DNA of 64,000 nucleotides from Xanthostigma xanthostigma (GCA_963575645.1 OY754468.1:19182465-19246464); one strand, 5' to 3'; shown: positions 35,385 to 47,220, numbered from the stretch's first letter. The notes: generated from the letters alone by a model not told the origin. Numbers and translations are program-made.

Positions 35385-35430
35385 TATTTGTCTGAAAAAT
35401 TGGTCGATAATTTTATTTATTGAATAAACT
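35385..35430 (+). repeat. Penelope-like terminal repeat fragment
   Basis: TTTGTCTGAAAAATTGGTCG and the following ATAATTTTATTTATTGAA match the family terminus at 10119 and 48969. Confidence 0.55.
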
Positions 35431-35990
35431 GTATAAGCTTAATAAGTGTAAAAAGTAAAAAAGTTCCCCCTACAGGGAATACCTTCAGTATGTTTCTGTT
35501 AAATTAGTGGAATTTCACTTTATTAGATACCAGATAAACAATACATTCCAATAAAATTAATAAAAACTGAATCGATATCGAAAAAGAATAAAATATTTTC
35601 TCTCTTGTCGGCGCAATAGTTATTTCTCTTATAGCCGTTTATATACTCCGCCTGTCTTATCGGATGTGGATAGAGAAAGGTAATTGTAAAACAAAATTAT
35701 TTTTGAATTCCCATTTTTAAGTTTACACTTTTCAGTGTCTCTGCATTTTATTTTAATGAAGTTCTGTCTGTGTGCATGTTGCTTTATAATCCCGATTTAC
35801 CTTTGTTGAACAAGGACAGCAACATATAACAGTTAAGCATCAACTAATTATTGTAGTATGTACACACATTATTGTTGATTGTTTGACCATATAAACATTT
35901 ACTTACTGTGTTTTTCTTCAACACTTGTGATTGGGTGTGGCCAAAGCTGTCTTCATAAAAAAAAAACTACTCAATTAAAATACACGAACC

Positions 35991-36030
35991 TATATAAACG
36001 TTTGCTAGTATCGTATTTAAGATTAGTATT
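35991..36030 (+). promoter_or_regulatory. Core promoter of the cuticle gene
   Basis: A TATATAAA box lies at 35991-35998. About 31 bases further on, TTAGTATT (36024-36031) fits an arthropod initiator loosely. The predicted 5' UTR is about 60 bases. Both elements stand upstream of the ATG at 36086, as in other strongly induced cuticle genes. Confidence 0.65.
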
Positions 36031-36085
36031 ACTGTTGGGCGAGTTCTGGATCGTATAGTTCCAGTAGCGCCTTTTTCAAGCAACA

Positions 36086-37228
36086 ATGCGCGTGTTTATC
36101 TTATCTGCTGCTTTGTTCGGATGCGTCCTGGCACATCCAGGATTCCTCCACAACGGATTTGTGCAAACCAACGCGGTTCCTTATTATTTGCAAACGTACA
36201 CGGCTCCGGCTGTTCTTTCGACAGCATCTCCGGCAAAAACGGCGCCGGCAGCCGCATCCCCGGGTCCAATTACTTTGTTTCACGCTCAGGATGATCAAGG
36301 ACAATATACATACGGCTACAGTGGTGGACCATCTGCCAAAGCTGAGACCAAATCAGCAAACGGTGTGACACGAGGAAGTTACTCATACATCGATGCAAAT
36401 GGAATTGTACAGAACGTCGAATATATTGCCGATGATGTGAACGGGTTCCGGGTTGCCGCCACCAATCTTCCGGTGGCACCTGAGTCACCGTACTTCATCT
36501 CCTCTGGATTTCCATCTGGAATATCATCCGAAGGGTCATCTGGTCCGTCGTCTGCTGGAGCACCAAGCGCACCAAACAGTGATACTGTCGAAGTGAATAA
36601 TGACGGATTTTCAAATACTGAATCATTCGGAGTATCTTCAGGACAGTGGCTTGGTGATCCGATTCAAGTCGCTCCGATACCTGAACCAGTTAAAGATACG
36701 CCAGAAGTCGAAGAAGCCAAAGCTGCACATTTTAAAGCCATTGAAGAAGCTAAGAAATATTTAGCTGAAGTAAATGCTGCTGATGATGCAGCTGGTGTTA
36801 AAAATGACGGTTCTTCTACCGCTCCTTCATCTGCTCCTGCCACAGCACACTTAGGTGTTTCAGCCTACATCAGTCCGTCCTTCTACATCGCAGGAACACC
36901 GGGATATTATGGTACTCCCGGTTATACTACGGGACTCGTTGCACCGTCGGCTTCCTTCTCGTACGGATATTCGGCCTTAGCGCCGGCCACTTACCCTGCT
37001 AACTACGGTTTGTATTCGTACGCTCCGAGTTACTCAAGCTTAGTGTACGGACCGACCTATTCGAGCTATTCAGCGTACGGTGGTGCGTATCCTACGGCTC
37101 TTACTTTTGCTGGAGCTGGCACAGTTGTTCCAGTTGACGATCCTGCAGTTGCCAAAGCTAAGACCGACCATGCTCAAGCTCATCAAGAAGCCAAAGCCCG
37201 GTTAGCTGCTGCAGGCGGCGAAGTGTAA
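36086..37228 (+). CDS. RR-type (CPR) cuticle protein, cuticle protein 6-like
   Basis: This encodes a 380-residue secreted structural protein of the exoskeleton. Residues 1-16 (MRVFILSAALFGCVLA) are a signal peptide. Residues about 66-134 form the Rebers-Riddiford chitin-binding domain (chitin_bind_4): QGQYTYGYSG, then GVTRGSYSYIDANGIVQNVE and YIADDVNGFRVAATNLP, closest to the RR-1 type. The rest is Ser/Pro/Ala-rich, then Tyr/Gly-rich (260-335), which suits cross-linking and flexibility. Two similar charged helices, DTPEVEEAKAAHFKAIEEAK (204-223) and DDPAVAKAKTDHAQAHQEAK (351-370), flank the Tyr-rich part. The reading frame is intact and uninterrupted. Many CPR genes put the first few signal-peptide codons in a separate exon, and this one does not. 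A TATA box lies about 95 bases upstream. Expression is likely tied to moulting. Confidence 0.95.
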   Translation: MRVFILSAALFGCVLAHPGFLHNGFVQTNAVPYYLQTYTAPAVLSTASPAKTAPAAASPGPITLFHAQDDQGQYTYGYSGGPSAKAETKSANGVTRGSYSYIDANGIVQNVEYIADDVNGFRVAATNLPVAPESPYFISSGFPSGISSEGSSGPSSAGAPSAPNSDTVEVNNDGFSNTESFGVSSGQWLGDPIQVAPIPEPVKDTPEVEEAKAAHFKAIEEAKKYLAEVNAADDAAGVKNDGSSTAPSSAPATAHLGVSAYISPSFYIAGTPGYYGTPGYTTGLVAPSASFSYGYSALAPATYPANYGLYSYAPSYSSLVYGPTYSSYSAYGGAYPTALTFAGAGTVVPVDDPAVAKAKTDHAQAHQEAKARLAAAGGEV

Positions 37229-37621
37229 ACTTTTAACGGTTGTAATACTTTGTTACAATATAATTCATTATGTGATCCTTTGGGGCAAAAATAGATACCT
37301 TAAAATTTGAATAATTTCAATCGTTTTTTTTTTTTAATTTTCAAATGTTTGTATTTTTTACGTAACATATTCATTAATTAAGTAAATATTTTGCACTTTA
37401 CTTATATAAAAACGATCCAAAAAAGTTTTGTATTTTTTATAACATTATAGTTATTGAACAAGAATTTTTTTTAATACTAGTAACACCACCGTAAGGTTTC
37501 TTGTGATGCTTATATACATATGGTTTGTGTTCTGTTTTTTTTTTTTTATTTTTAAATACCACACTGCAATCTGTATGCATCACAAGGAATCAGATAAATT
37601 ATTCGTAATTTTTTTTTTATA

Positions 37622-37650
37622 AATAAACGAATACAGTAAATACAATAAAA
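37622..37650 (+). terminator. Poly(A) signals of the cuticle gene
   Basis: AATAAA occurs at 37622-37627 and again near 37645, about 400 bases after the stop codon. The intervening 3' UTR is AT-rich and shows no repeat. Confidence 0.5.
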
Positions 37651-39352
37651 TACTTATTATAATGAGAACATTTTATTTATTGTTTATGATAAAACTGCAA
37701 ATAAACTTTACTTTTTGGTTTTCAATTATATTTTGTCGTAATAGTCTAGTAAAATCGTTTTTGATTACGCCATGTGATAAATAGCCTAACGAGTAGTGAT
37801 GTCGTTTATATGAAGTTTTCATGACTTTTCTATTACAAGCCCCCAGTTCCCAGTTTCTAATCCGAGAACAGGTAAAAGTATCAATTGTATTTTATTTATT
37901 AACAAAAAATAATAAATAATCCTAGCTGTCGATGGACTTAAGAAATGTTCCAGATCGCTTTGGTGTTCAAAGAATAGGGCAAAAATCAAGTAATTTTATA
38001 AAATGACTAACAACGTAAAGGTCAACAAGTTTTATTGTACACTTTAAACGTGTATCGCTGTGTAAAATACCAATAATTCTGTAAAACTTAATTATAACAT
38101 TTATAACAAGTTGACGTCATTGCATTGAATTATTGAACCATTCAGTTTCAAAACAGACTGATGGTAAATTAGCGAAATTAAATTGTTACCTACGTAGGAA
38201 ATACCTCACTTTACAAATTGCATGTCGGTGTTATTATTCTAATGAACAGATGTCAAATCTCTCCAACAAAAGTGTCTAGGAACAATTATTTATTAATCCA
38301 TTTAATTCCAATAATGGGTAAAGGTATGTGGTCAATAAGTTCTGGGGCATTGGTACACAGACTTATTGGGATCTCATCTGGGGCCACTCGGACAGATTAT
38401 GAGCAGTTTCCAATAGTAAATTTCAAGTTAAACAAAAAACTATTCAAACTTTTTTTGTATATAGTATGATACAAGAATTATTCACTGTTATCTGTTACCA
38501 ATACCTTTGAAGACACTGTATATTCTACACTTAAGGTGCAAAAGTATAAATCGTATTTTTGGATTTAAAAAAAGCTGTTACTTCGCTAATGGAAGTTGTG
38601 GTTTACTTGAAAATTGAGATTTAATTAAAATGCATATCGCAATTATACGTGTCAAACGCTCTTGTCGTTAAAAGTACCAACCTAATAGCTGGTGGCAACT
38701 ATATATTGTAATTAATTTCAAGTGCATGCTTATAATCGTACATTATTGACACATATAGTGCGGTTTGGAAATAACTAAAAATGAGTCATCATTATAGTAC
38801 CTACAGTTCACTAATGAAGCGGCCGAAGCAATGCTAGAAATATCTGCAGACTACAATGTAAAATATATATCCGTACCACTCATAAAAACTGTATCGCTTT
38901 TGTTATATTGAAAAGTATAATTGTGTTAGTCACTGTCAAATATTTTCTTACCTTAGTAGAGCTTTTGTTCACGTTGCGACCAAGTAAGCCAACTGATATT
39001 GTCAAGGCATTGGTCCGACTCTTTTTCTACGAATCAAGTACACGAAGTTCCGTATTGCATCCACAGGAAATAACTTCAAAACTGAAAATTCATATTTAGA
39101 GCTGTCTGTATACATTGCATTTTGAATATTCGTTTACGCTCTGAATAGTTGTGACCTTGATTTATAAATGACGAATAAGAATAATTAGTTTGGTGTCGTT
39201 TTTTTGTTATTCGATAAATTTGCATTAACATTTCAGAACAGTAATAAATAATAATTATAGATGCAGAGTCAAGGATATAACGTACGGAATGACTAATATT
39301 AGGGAACAAACAGTTTGTTCCATCAAATTAGATTACTATTTTTAATTGACAA
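37651..39352. other. Intergenic, nothing recognised
   Basis: AT-rich sequence. Short frames at 38218-38469 and 38908-39099 show no domain, composition bias or repeat copy, so they are not called. Confidence 0.45.
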
Positions 39353-39392
39353 CTAGTCGTTACTCGCGGCTACGCACGCGACTGAGATGAAA
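39353..39392 (-). mobile_element. Helitron 3' terminus, interrupted
   Basis: On the minus strand the sequence ends CGTAGCCGCGAGTAACGA then CTAG followed by T, like the 30433-30816 Helitron. The body to the right is cut off by the Harbinger element. Confidence 0.55.
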
Positions 39393-39989
39393 CTCTTGTT
39401 AACGACCGTTTTAGTCAACGGGTAACGGGCCGACGCGAAACGGTTACCTTTGTACACGATCCGCTAATATAACGTGAGCGCGTCCGTTGTTATCGATATC
39501 AGTTCTATACTCGAAGGGCGAAGAAGTGCAAGTTTGTTATGTCGAGTGCAAAGAAAAAGCTTATTCTAGCCTACCTACTATTTATGCAAAATAGCAGCTA
39601 CGAAAAAAAGGAGGAAGCTATGGGTTCATCCTATTTTATTAGAAAGAGAGTCTTATGGAGTATTCCATACTCTCATGGAGGATTTAAAGAAAGACCATAT
39701 CAATATCAATTTTAGACTCCATATTCACAATGAGCAGCACAAGGTAGGTAGGTATAGGTAAAAACGTGCGCGCACATCTGTCGTCGTCAACAGACTTCCA
39801 TGAAATGACGTGGTCCACTGCATCAGACCGACCGCCGTCGCGTCGAGGGGCGACGTGCGGGTATCCGTTGAGTTTTGTTGCAACGGTTACATGTTGTTAA
39901 CAAACACCCGCACTAATCTATTGAACACGGCGTGTCGGCCCGTCGCCCGTCATGAAAATCGGGCCGTTGTCCGTTGTCGGTAACAAGAG
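39393..39989 (+). mobile_element. PIF/Harbinger-derived element with transposase remnant
   Basis: The inverted ends CTCTTGTTAACGACC and the complement of CTCTTGTTACCGAC enclose GC-rich subterminal sequence (several ACGG, CGTCGCC and CGGGCCG words) and a transposase fragment. No clean 3-bp duplication was found. Confidence 0.7.
39539..39716 (+). pseudogene. PIF/Harbinger transposase N-terminus, frameshifted
   Basis: It starts MSSAKKKLILAYLLFMQ and then runs through a seven-A tract (39603-39609). There the frame must slip to continue as RKLWVHPILLERESYGVFHT then LMEDLKKDHININ. The pattern WVHP.L.ER...G.FH.L...L is the N-terminal signature of HARBI1-like nucleases. The DDE catalytic domain is missing. 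This is the remnant of an internally deleted copy. Confidence 0.75.
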
Positions 39990-41301
39990 ACCTTACAGTT
40001 TTGCCTCACGGGACAAGCCCCTTGAAAACACAACATTTTTACACATTTAATTTTTTTGGCCAAGAATCTTTGCAAGGGCGAGTGCAACTCACCAGAGTTT
40101 CGTCACAATCGAATGAATGGTATAGGAACGTATAGGTTCCGAACAGACGAAGGAGTATACATTTTTATATATTAGAATTAGATGATTATCGCAACGGCTT
40201 TTGAATACTTATAATAAGAATATGAAAAAACTGGTTTAATAATTTCAAAAAAATGTTAAAATATATTTTATATCGACCGCGGTGTATCACCACTCTGGAC
40301 TTTGGTGTAAACAGTGGCAGGACGGGTGAAATGCCACGGGCCCCTTTAATATGGTTAGATAGATAGATAAAAAATATATTGTCAAATGATACATATGTAC
40401 ATGAAAGCATACATGAATGCTTGACTTAAACACCAACATGCCAATAATTATGGTTAGTGTCTATGCTATAGGCACCTAGAAATACCTCTTGTATGCTCCT
40501 GGAACTGGATAATAAGTTGACGATTTTTGTCAAATCATACAGGATTTTTCAAACGTGAAACGAAAATGCAATTGCCGCGTAAGACCCTTTGCAAAGCTAT
40601 AATATTAGAGTTCAAAATTAATATTTCATGATTATTTAAAGACTCTTGCCTATTGGCTATTGTAACATACTATCTGAATTCTATATGTAGCCAATAAAAC
40701 TAAAACAAAAATGTAAAAGGAACGGAACTTGTCCTTTTTTTCACTTTGTCTGCGAAACGCAGATTCCAAATCCACAAGTGAGAAATTCTACTAGTCTAGG
40801 ACCTAGGTATTTTTTTAAATAAATAACATAATATATATTTAGGTGCTTTTTAAAACGTGGAAGCCTTGTAGCTAAATGCATTCGTTTACTTTATACATTA
40901 ATGAGTTTAGACTTTAGAATAGTACTATCCTGTATGTTACATAATAATATATATAGATAAAGATTTAAATGCTATTGTCCTATTGTTTTTATTTTTTAAC
41001 ATTGATGCTTCAAGGATCATTGATTATATTATTAGCAGATGTTCTAGATGAACGTAATTCCATGTTAGAGCTGATATGATATTTAAGTACGGTAACAAAA
41101 TAAAAGGTCATTTACAAACATGTTTACAGACAATATATGACTATCTAGTCAAGTATCAAGTATGATGGAATTAATAAATTCAGTTTATCTTTGGGTGTGG
41201 TAGCACCTTGGCGGTCATTAATAGGATGATGATCGTCAAGATCGTATTGTTGTCGTTGATTGTCGCGGCACTCGCGTTAATTTTACTGGCAATGCCAGTA
41301 G
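39990..41301. other. Intergenic; one signal-peptide-like ORF
   Basis: Mostly AT-rich with nothing recognised. At 41229-41301 a more GC-rich stretch reads MIVKIVLLSLIVAALALILL then AMPVAVA, which looks like a signal peptide or membrane anchor and ends where a hAT-family MITE begins. It is treated as a candidate only. Confidence 0.3.
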
Positions 41302-42310
41302 CAGTGGCGGCGTGTGAACATTTTAAATGGGTGCTTTGCAAGGGCCAATCGAAGGTACCTTCTAAAGCAGAGGCTCCCAACCTTTTTTGTCTCTTAGACG
41401 ACTTGCCATGTTTTTCGATTTTGGGTAGACCCCCTGCTTATCTGATATTGATTTTTTGCAAATTCATTAATTTCAAATGTACTTTTGACAACCGGTATAG
41501 TGCTACTCACTTTGAACGATTTAAATTTATAACGATAGTGAAATGTAGTGTGAAATGTTTAGTTTAATACATTTATTAATTAGATTCAAATTAAACGAAT
41601 CAAATTAAAATTTACTTTCTGTTACATAAAATAACTAAGCAAAAAATAAATGCTTTTAGTGTGAGGGATGAACCTGATGCTTTAATAATAAATTTTCAAC
41701 ATTTGGCATAAATTTAGTCAGATTTAATCTTAAATCTCTTCGGTTAACGATGTCCAGTTTGTTTCTTTTTTTGTTAGGAGATTCATTATCGTTGACCCCC
41801 ATTTTCATTTCATGGACCGCCAATTTTTTTCCAGCTGACATGGACCCCTTGCAAGTTGTCGTCGACCCCTGGGGGTCGATATAGATCACTTTGGGAATCA
41901 CTGTTCTAAAGCATGGGGGAAGGTTAATGAAAGTATGAATCACATCCATGTTTATGTTTTTTAATTAATAATTTTTTTCAAGCACTGTTGTCAAACTACA
42001 ATATACGCTGGTCACAACTGCCATAATCCGTGTGTCGTGTATGATGTATGTGTACGTACCCACATACGTACCACCATCGAAGATGTGGGCTGAATTAGAT
42101 GCATTCAGTGTTCTAGCGTATGACAGTGATAGATGCTTATTTGTACTAATGTGTTGAAGGTAAATGCAGCTCAAATCCGATCTAAATAGCATGCTATATA
42201 ACTTGTTGATCAGGAGTTGCACGGTGTAAAGTGGGGGTATCTGATGATATCGTTTCCTGTGCTGTTTCGAAGCGCAGAACAGCGCCTGAACGCAAGAAAG
42301 TCTTTTTTAT
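41302..42310 (+). mobile_element. hAT-like MITE, CAGTGGCG family, copy 4, with nested hAT MITE
   Basis: It begins CAGTGGCGGCGTGTGAACAT. The interior, once the element at 41368-41903 and its duplicate are ignored, follows copy 1 (around GGAGGTACC...CATGG) and continues through TATGACAGTGATAGATGC to about 42300. The right terminus was not found. Confidence 0.78.
41368..41903 (+). mobile_element. hAT MITE, CAGAGGTCCCC family, copy 2
   Basis: It begins CAGAGGCTCCCAACC and ends GGGAATCACTG. The 8-bp duplication TTCTAAAG is perfect (41360-41367, 41904-41911). It closely matches 5143-5777 without the long TA run. Confidence 0.95.
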
Positions 42311-43971
42311 TTATAAATTTTTTTGTATGGTATCGTACCAAGGCCTGGTTGAAAATTGGTTTAGCCCATTAAAATACAAGTTTTTAACCCAATTTTGACC
42401 GTAAACCACTACTTTTCTCGTTGTAGGGGAGGGAGGGGGAATGGCGCTCACCTCTGTAACTCTGTCAAAAAGAAACGTAGTGACATGTCACGTCGCGTGA
42501 AGCGCGAGGGGAGGGAGCCTCTAATAGACAGCGATGCAAACGGACAGTCAGCTCGCGTCATGCGACCGTGAAGAGCGTTTCTTTGTTTGCGGCCGCGCTG
42601 ATCTAATTTTTAATTAGGTGCTGAACAAGTTAAGTTGCTGGGCTCGCTATACTATGGACTCAGTGTTGCAGATTTGCGTAAACTTGTTTATAAATTTGCT
42701 GAGCGCAACAATACCAAAAACAATTATGATCAAAGCAGCAAAACAGCCGGATTGGATTGGGTACACTACTTTATAAGACCCTGAGCGGCATTACCCAAAG
42801 TCAGGGGCAATACCGCTCAAACATGTTTTTTTAATAATGTTTTCTTACTACTAGTAGGTGAAAGATATAAGCTTTTGTTGTTAAATTGTTGATTACTCGA
42901 TAATTAAAGACTTTGTTACTCTTCTTAATTTTGATTTATAATAAATAATTTAAAAATACACCATGTTTTCCTTAAGTGAACGCCATTCCCCCGTCCTACC
43001 CTATATCGTCTCAATGCAGTAATGAAGATTTCTCAATAAATATATTTATCTTCCACTTTTACATTGTCTAACTTTCAAATGTCCGTCCAAAAAACCAAGT
43101 TCTTGATCCGGCAATACTATCAGAGGAATGAGAATGGAATGTGACGTACAGGAGTGAGGAGTTGAGACAGTGAAAAACAGTACCAGGTTTTTATTAAAAA
43201 AGTTTTTTCTGAATTTTTCTTAAACACACTTTCCCTGAACCTTGATTTAATGAACGCTTTTATCAGTGTAAGTACTCCACTGGGTTATACAGTTTGTAAC
43301 TTACAAATTATTGATATTTGGTAGAGATGAAGGCGATGTTGTTGAGCAGGAGATAATATATAATGTAAGCTGGTGTCCTTCATCAGGGCAAACGCTGCTT
43401 ATTCAATGACAATAACAATATCGTGCCAAGTAGAAACAAGAATCGAATATTCATGAATTATTTATTCGTTCACTTTATTATATAAAAATTAAAAAAAAGA
43501 CATTCCATTGTATGAAATTTCAATTACATGGAAAGACATGGGTTCAGAATTTTTATTGAAAGATGTACACTTCCTTAAATGTAGAGGCACAGAAGAGGAA
43601 TTCAGTAACACAGGTATAATTAATTTATTATTGATTTGTATGAATTACATGAGACCAAAATAAATTTTGAAAAAGTGAACGAGTCACGGTTGTTGAAACT
43701 TTACGTTGAAAATCAAAGGAACCGGTCCAAGCGACGCCTCTTTATTTATTTAGTCTTTGAATAAATTGCGAATAATAATAATATAAATACAATTTATTAT
43801 GTAATATCTATGACATGCATTATTTTATTAACCGTATACAAATTCCACACCTAGTCTCATTGCTGATTTGCATTGGTAATACTTATTATATTTGAAACAA
43901 CGACGGTTCATTTAATGATTTAATTAAAATATTTTTTTGACGACAGTGAGATTTTGTGCTGGAATATATTA
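42311..43971. other. Intergenic, one GC-rich island
   Basis: Positions 42425-42610 are clearly richer in G and C than the rest (GTGACATGTCACGTCGCGTG, GGCCGCGCTG). This may be repeat-derived. No frame or element end was recognised elsewhere. Confidence 0.4.
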
Positions 43972-44105
43972 AGATGGCTACACACGGTCCGGCAGGCCTG
44001 TCAGTTTGGATTGAACAGGCCGGTCGTCTGATACTGCATGATATCTAGAGACGCGGCGCGTGGCAAGCCAAGTCCAACAAAGACAAGTAAGCAGCAGCCG
44101 TGTGT

Positions 44106-44757
44106 TATATTACACGAACCACTTTTGACCCCTTAATAACTCAAAATCTATTTAACATAAATACATGAAATTTGGTTTATTTATTAAAACCCCTTAGAGT
44201 AACTAGAACCCCAAATTTCATAAATACAGATCAAACGGTTATTGAGATATTAACGTCTAAAAATCGGCATTTTTATCACTGATTGACTGACTTACTTACA
44301 TATAGATCAAAAACATAACCCACTTAAGTTGAAAGTTGAAATTTGGCGTCCAGCTAGATAATTGGTGAAAAAAGGCGAAACCGTGAATTTTTAACACTTG
44401 AAATATTTTCCAAGCAATTGATTTTTCCCACCTAGCGCCTTTCAAAGAAAGATTAATTTTACAAATTGCTTTTGAATGATAAATAATAATAATTTCTCTA
44501 CAAAAAGCAATGGTATCCCATCAAAAACATACATGTGAAAAAGGGATCCAAGTTCAATATTCAATACAAAAAGAATTGAGATCTAAAAAGGTGCGAAGTT
44601 TTCACAGATATAAACATGAAGTTTGGGTATAAATCATAATATTATAAAACACGAAAACTTGCCAAGTGAAAACTTGGCTCTTTTTAGATCTCGCAATACT
44701 TTTTGTATTGAATATTGAACTTGGCTCCCTTTTTCACATGTATGTTTTTGATGGGAT
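44106..44757. repeat. Inserted repeat with a ~100-bp hairpin at its right end
   Basis: The right part forms an inverted pair, 44515-44605 with about 44650-44757 (ATCCCATCAAAAACATACAT and complement; TTCAATATTCAATACAAAAA and complement). The left part is a typical insect repeat with CATGAAATTTGG phrases. It interrupts the Harbinger element. Confidence 0.75.
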
Positions 44758-44860
44758 ATATTAAGGTCTGTCAGTTAAGGCCGTTCAGGCGGCCGGAGAA
44801 AAATCAAAAATATGTTCGTTCATCCGGCAAACCTGACGAAATCACAGGTGAATCTGAACG

Positions 44861-45215
44861 TATGTATGATACGGTCGCCTGCCAGATCATCGAGCTATCA
44901 GTGAGATGCGGGATTGCATTTCTCATCACTGTGGTTTTTCTTTCTACCAGTGATAGAAGCTGCAGATATCTATCTTCATCCATTCGTAAATAATCGTGTC
45001 AGTCTTTCGGAGCCAATTTTAAATCATTCAACAAATTCACATTCCATTTTTTTCAAACAATTCTTACACCATACTTTACGTTTCTTTCTGGGTTTCTGTT
45101 TACCTAACGCGACTACCAAATCAAAAAGTGCTAGTGGGTCATCATCAGTAGAGGCCCTCGCTGAGTAAAAATAATCTTTCAGATTCACCCGAACGTTTGG
45201 AAGATGGATGGCCAT
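44861..45215 (-). pseudogene. PIF/Harbinger transposase fragment, frameshifted
   Basis: The first frame (45215 down to 45024) ends KPRKKRKVWCKNCLKKMECE, the basic and Trp segment at the N-terminus of Harbinger transposases. Another frame then continues with DYLRMDEDRYLQLLSLVERK and TTVMRNAIP, which matches the FRM...LL.LV...I.......R.AI segment before the DDE domain. A frameshift and stops separate the parts, and the catalytic domain is absent. Assignment rests on motif order and on the TTA duplication of the element. Confidence 0.65.
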
Positions 45216-45298
45216 TCGGCGACCGACCTTCAGGCGTACTGTTCAATTCAAACTGACAGGCCTGTCGGATCGTGTGAATTAATTTATCGTATATTTGA

Positions 45299-45655
45299 CA
45301 AGCGGTCCCGCCCGGTTTCACTCGGGTGCAAAAGAACGAATGTGGGGGAGGGACATGAGTACGTTCGTTCATTTTAGTTTACCGAGATGAATGTTGTGTT
45401 CAAATTTAATGATGATCGCAGTTACCGTTCAAAAGTTTTTGTCGGACGGACAAATTTTGAGTTACATTTTGCAACATTTCTCATTGATGCTCCACTCCTA
45501 TTGCTCGTAGCGTGATATTATGTAGCCTATAGCCTACCTCGATAAATGGGCTATCCAACAGAAAAAAATTTATTCGAGCCAGTAGTTAATGAGATTAGCG
45601 CGTTCCACCAAACAAACAAACTCTTCCGCTTTATACTATTATATATTAATATAGA
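45299..45655 (-). mobile_element. Helitron, TCTATACTAATATATAAAG family, short copy
   Basis: On the minus strand it begins TCTATATTAATATATAATAG, passes AGAGTTTGTTTGTTTGG and ends CGGGCGGGACCGC-TTG, where the family ends CTAG. It lacks the tRNA-like segment present in the copies at 52174 and 57250. Confidence 0.8.
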
Positions 45656-46302
45656 TTAATACATTTGCCCAATATTATTGTAGAAAAATGGTTAAATAAA
45701 CTTAAACGATTTTATTATACAGTCGATGACTTACTAAAATAAAATAATTGTGGATCAGCTATCTGGGACTTCAATAAAATTAAAATAAAATCATGAGGTG
45801 CATTTACTCTATTGTTATTTTTTATTATTTTTTTAAATAAATCTGGGTACATCTAATTGCAGTCAAGAATCATCCCTGATAATAAATTTGTTTTATAAAT
45901 TATTTACAATACCATGAGCAAGAAATGAACACATTACAACAAAGACAGAAATATTTTATGTCTGATATTAGACAACTAAACTAACAGCTGCGTAATGAAT
46001 TTTAAAGCTATAATCCTAACTACTTTTAAACACAATTTTAAAATATGATAAATTATAACAATCACTTGAACCCATCGGACCGTCACATTATTATCTAAAT
46101 TGAATTGAAAAATTGATTTTTTTCAAAATATTTGCGCCAGATTAAACAAAATGTTTATCCTCCGCAGAGCTGATAATAATTATTGAATACTTGAGAATGG
46201 CGGTTAAAACTTAATGAAGAATTTTTTCGTGCAGTACTAATCTGTCGATATTTAAGTTCTGAGGAATGTTCCCTTTTAAGGCTTAATGAAAATTTATTTG
46301 AG
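45656..46302. other. Intergenic, nothing recognised
   Basis: AT-rich. No feature was recognised. Confidence 0.45.
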
Positions 46303-47220
46303 GTTGTAGAAAGCATTGTCAGAAAATCAAGCTTGATAATAACAATTTTGTGACCGGACATAGACAAATTTTAAATCAATCCTTCTTGAAAAATAGTTGA
46401 TCGACTGAAAATAGTATATTGTGCGACTAGTGAGAGAAGGAGAAGATTCCATGAGCGTGAAAATTTGCCGCACGAGCGTAGCGAGTGCAGTAAAACGCAC
46501 GCGAGTGGAATATTCTCCTTCGATCAATGGTCGCACATAATACTTTATTCAACTAGCAGGAGTAATATGTAATCGGGGCCCTGACAAAAGAGGGAAAAAT
46601 AATAAATCACTTCATTGATTGACGTACCCACCGTCAGTGTATGCACACAAGATTGCCATGACTTTCGCTGAATTGCGATGCTGTTTTCATATATACAATA
46701 CCGCCTACCACGTTCCTATTGGTCCAGAAGCTGCGTGCAGTTTTTTTTCATTATTTCACGCTTGGGCTTGCTACTGACTTTCTATTGGTCCAGAAAATTC
46801 ATTATCACACTGTACGGCTTATTATTAGCACTCTACGCGTCAACATGAAGTAATTTATTATTTCCCCCGAATTTAGCAGGGCCCCGAAATTACATATTAC
46901 TCACGCGTGTTGAATAAATATTTTTTTTAAACTGTGCATGTACATTGTACATATTTAACATGGTTTTTTACACACTTTCCTCTTCAAAATAACACCATTC
47001 TACGCATTTTGACAAAAAATTTAGTTTAAATAACGATCTTTTTCTATATAATAATTAATATATCAGCCATTTTTTTGTGAAGACAAACTAATATTCTACA
47101 TAACAAAGAGTTTGAACGAAGCTAGACCGTTCCTGCGTTAATATAAAATATTGTGATAATTATACCATCATAGTCTAAGAACATTGTCAAATCAGATTTT
47201 TTGACAATGCTTTCTGCAGC
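46303..47220. mobile_element. TIR repeat (GCAGAAAGCATTGTCA family), copy 1, interrupted
   Basis: The ends are inverted (TAGAAAGCATTGTCAGAAAA and TTTTTTGACAATGCTTTCTG). The interior matches 56976-58000. This copy has an insertion at about 46408-46920 that the other lacks. The other copy carries a Helitron that this one lacks. Confidence 0.78.
46408..46920. mobile_element. Foldback plus MITE insertion
   Basis: The left part (46408-46545) is a hairpin, TGTGCGACTAGTGAGAGAAG against CTTCGATCAATGGTCGCACA. The right part (46545-46919) has the inverted ends TTATTCAACTAGCAGGAGTA and TACTCACGCGTGTTGAATAA, with GGGGCCCTG words inside. It is absent from the sister copy of the host repeat. Confidence 0.7.

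Larger units (their letters stand above)
43972..45278 (-). mobile_element. PIF/Harbinger element with broken transposase
   Basis: The left end AGATGGCTACACACGGTCCG and the right end, the complement of TTCACACGATCCGACAGG, share a long TIR core (CAGGCCTGTCAGTTTG). The 3-bp duplication is TTA (43969-43971, 45279-45281). It holds a transposase relic and a separate inserted repeat (about 44106-44757). Confidence 0.82.

Noticed and set aside
36101..36488. Minus- and plus-strand frames overlapping the cuticle gene
   Set aside because: They are shadows of the real frame at 36086-37228. The shared low-complexity Ala/Pro coding explains them.
41208..41567. 119-codon frame running through position 41302
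   Set aside because: From 41302 on it reads through MITE sequence. Only the first part (41229-41301) could be host coding.
41656..41949. 97-codon minus-strand frame, also present near 5530-5775
   Set aside because: Both copies lie inside the same hAT MITE, and the frame has no known domain.
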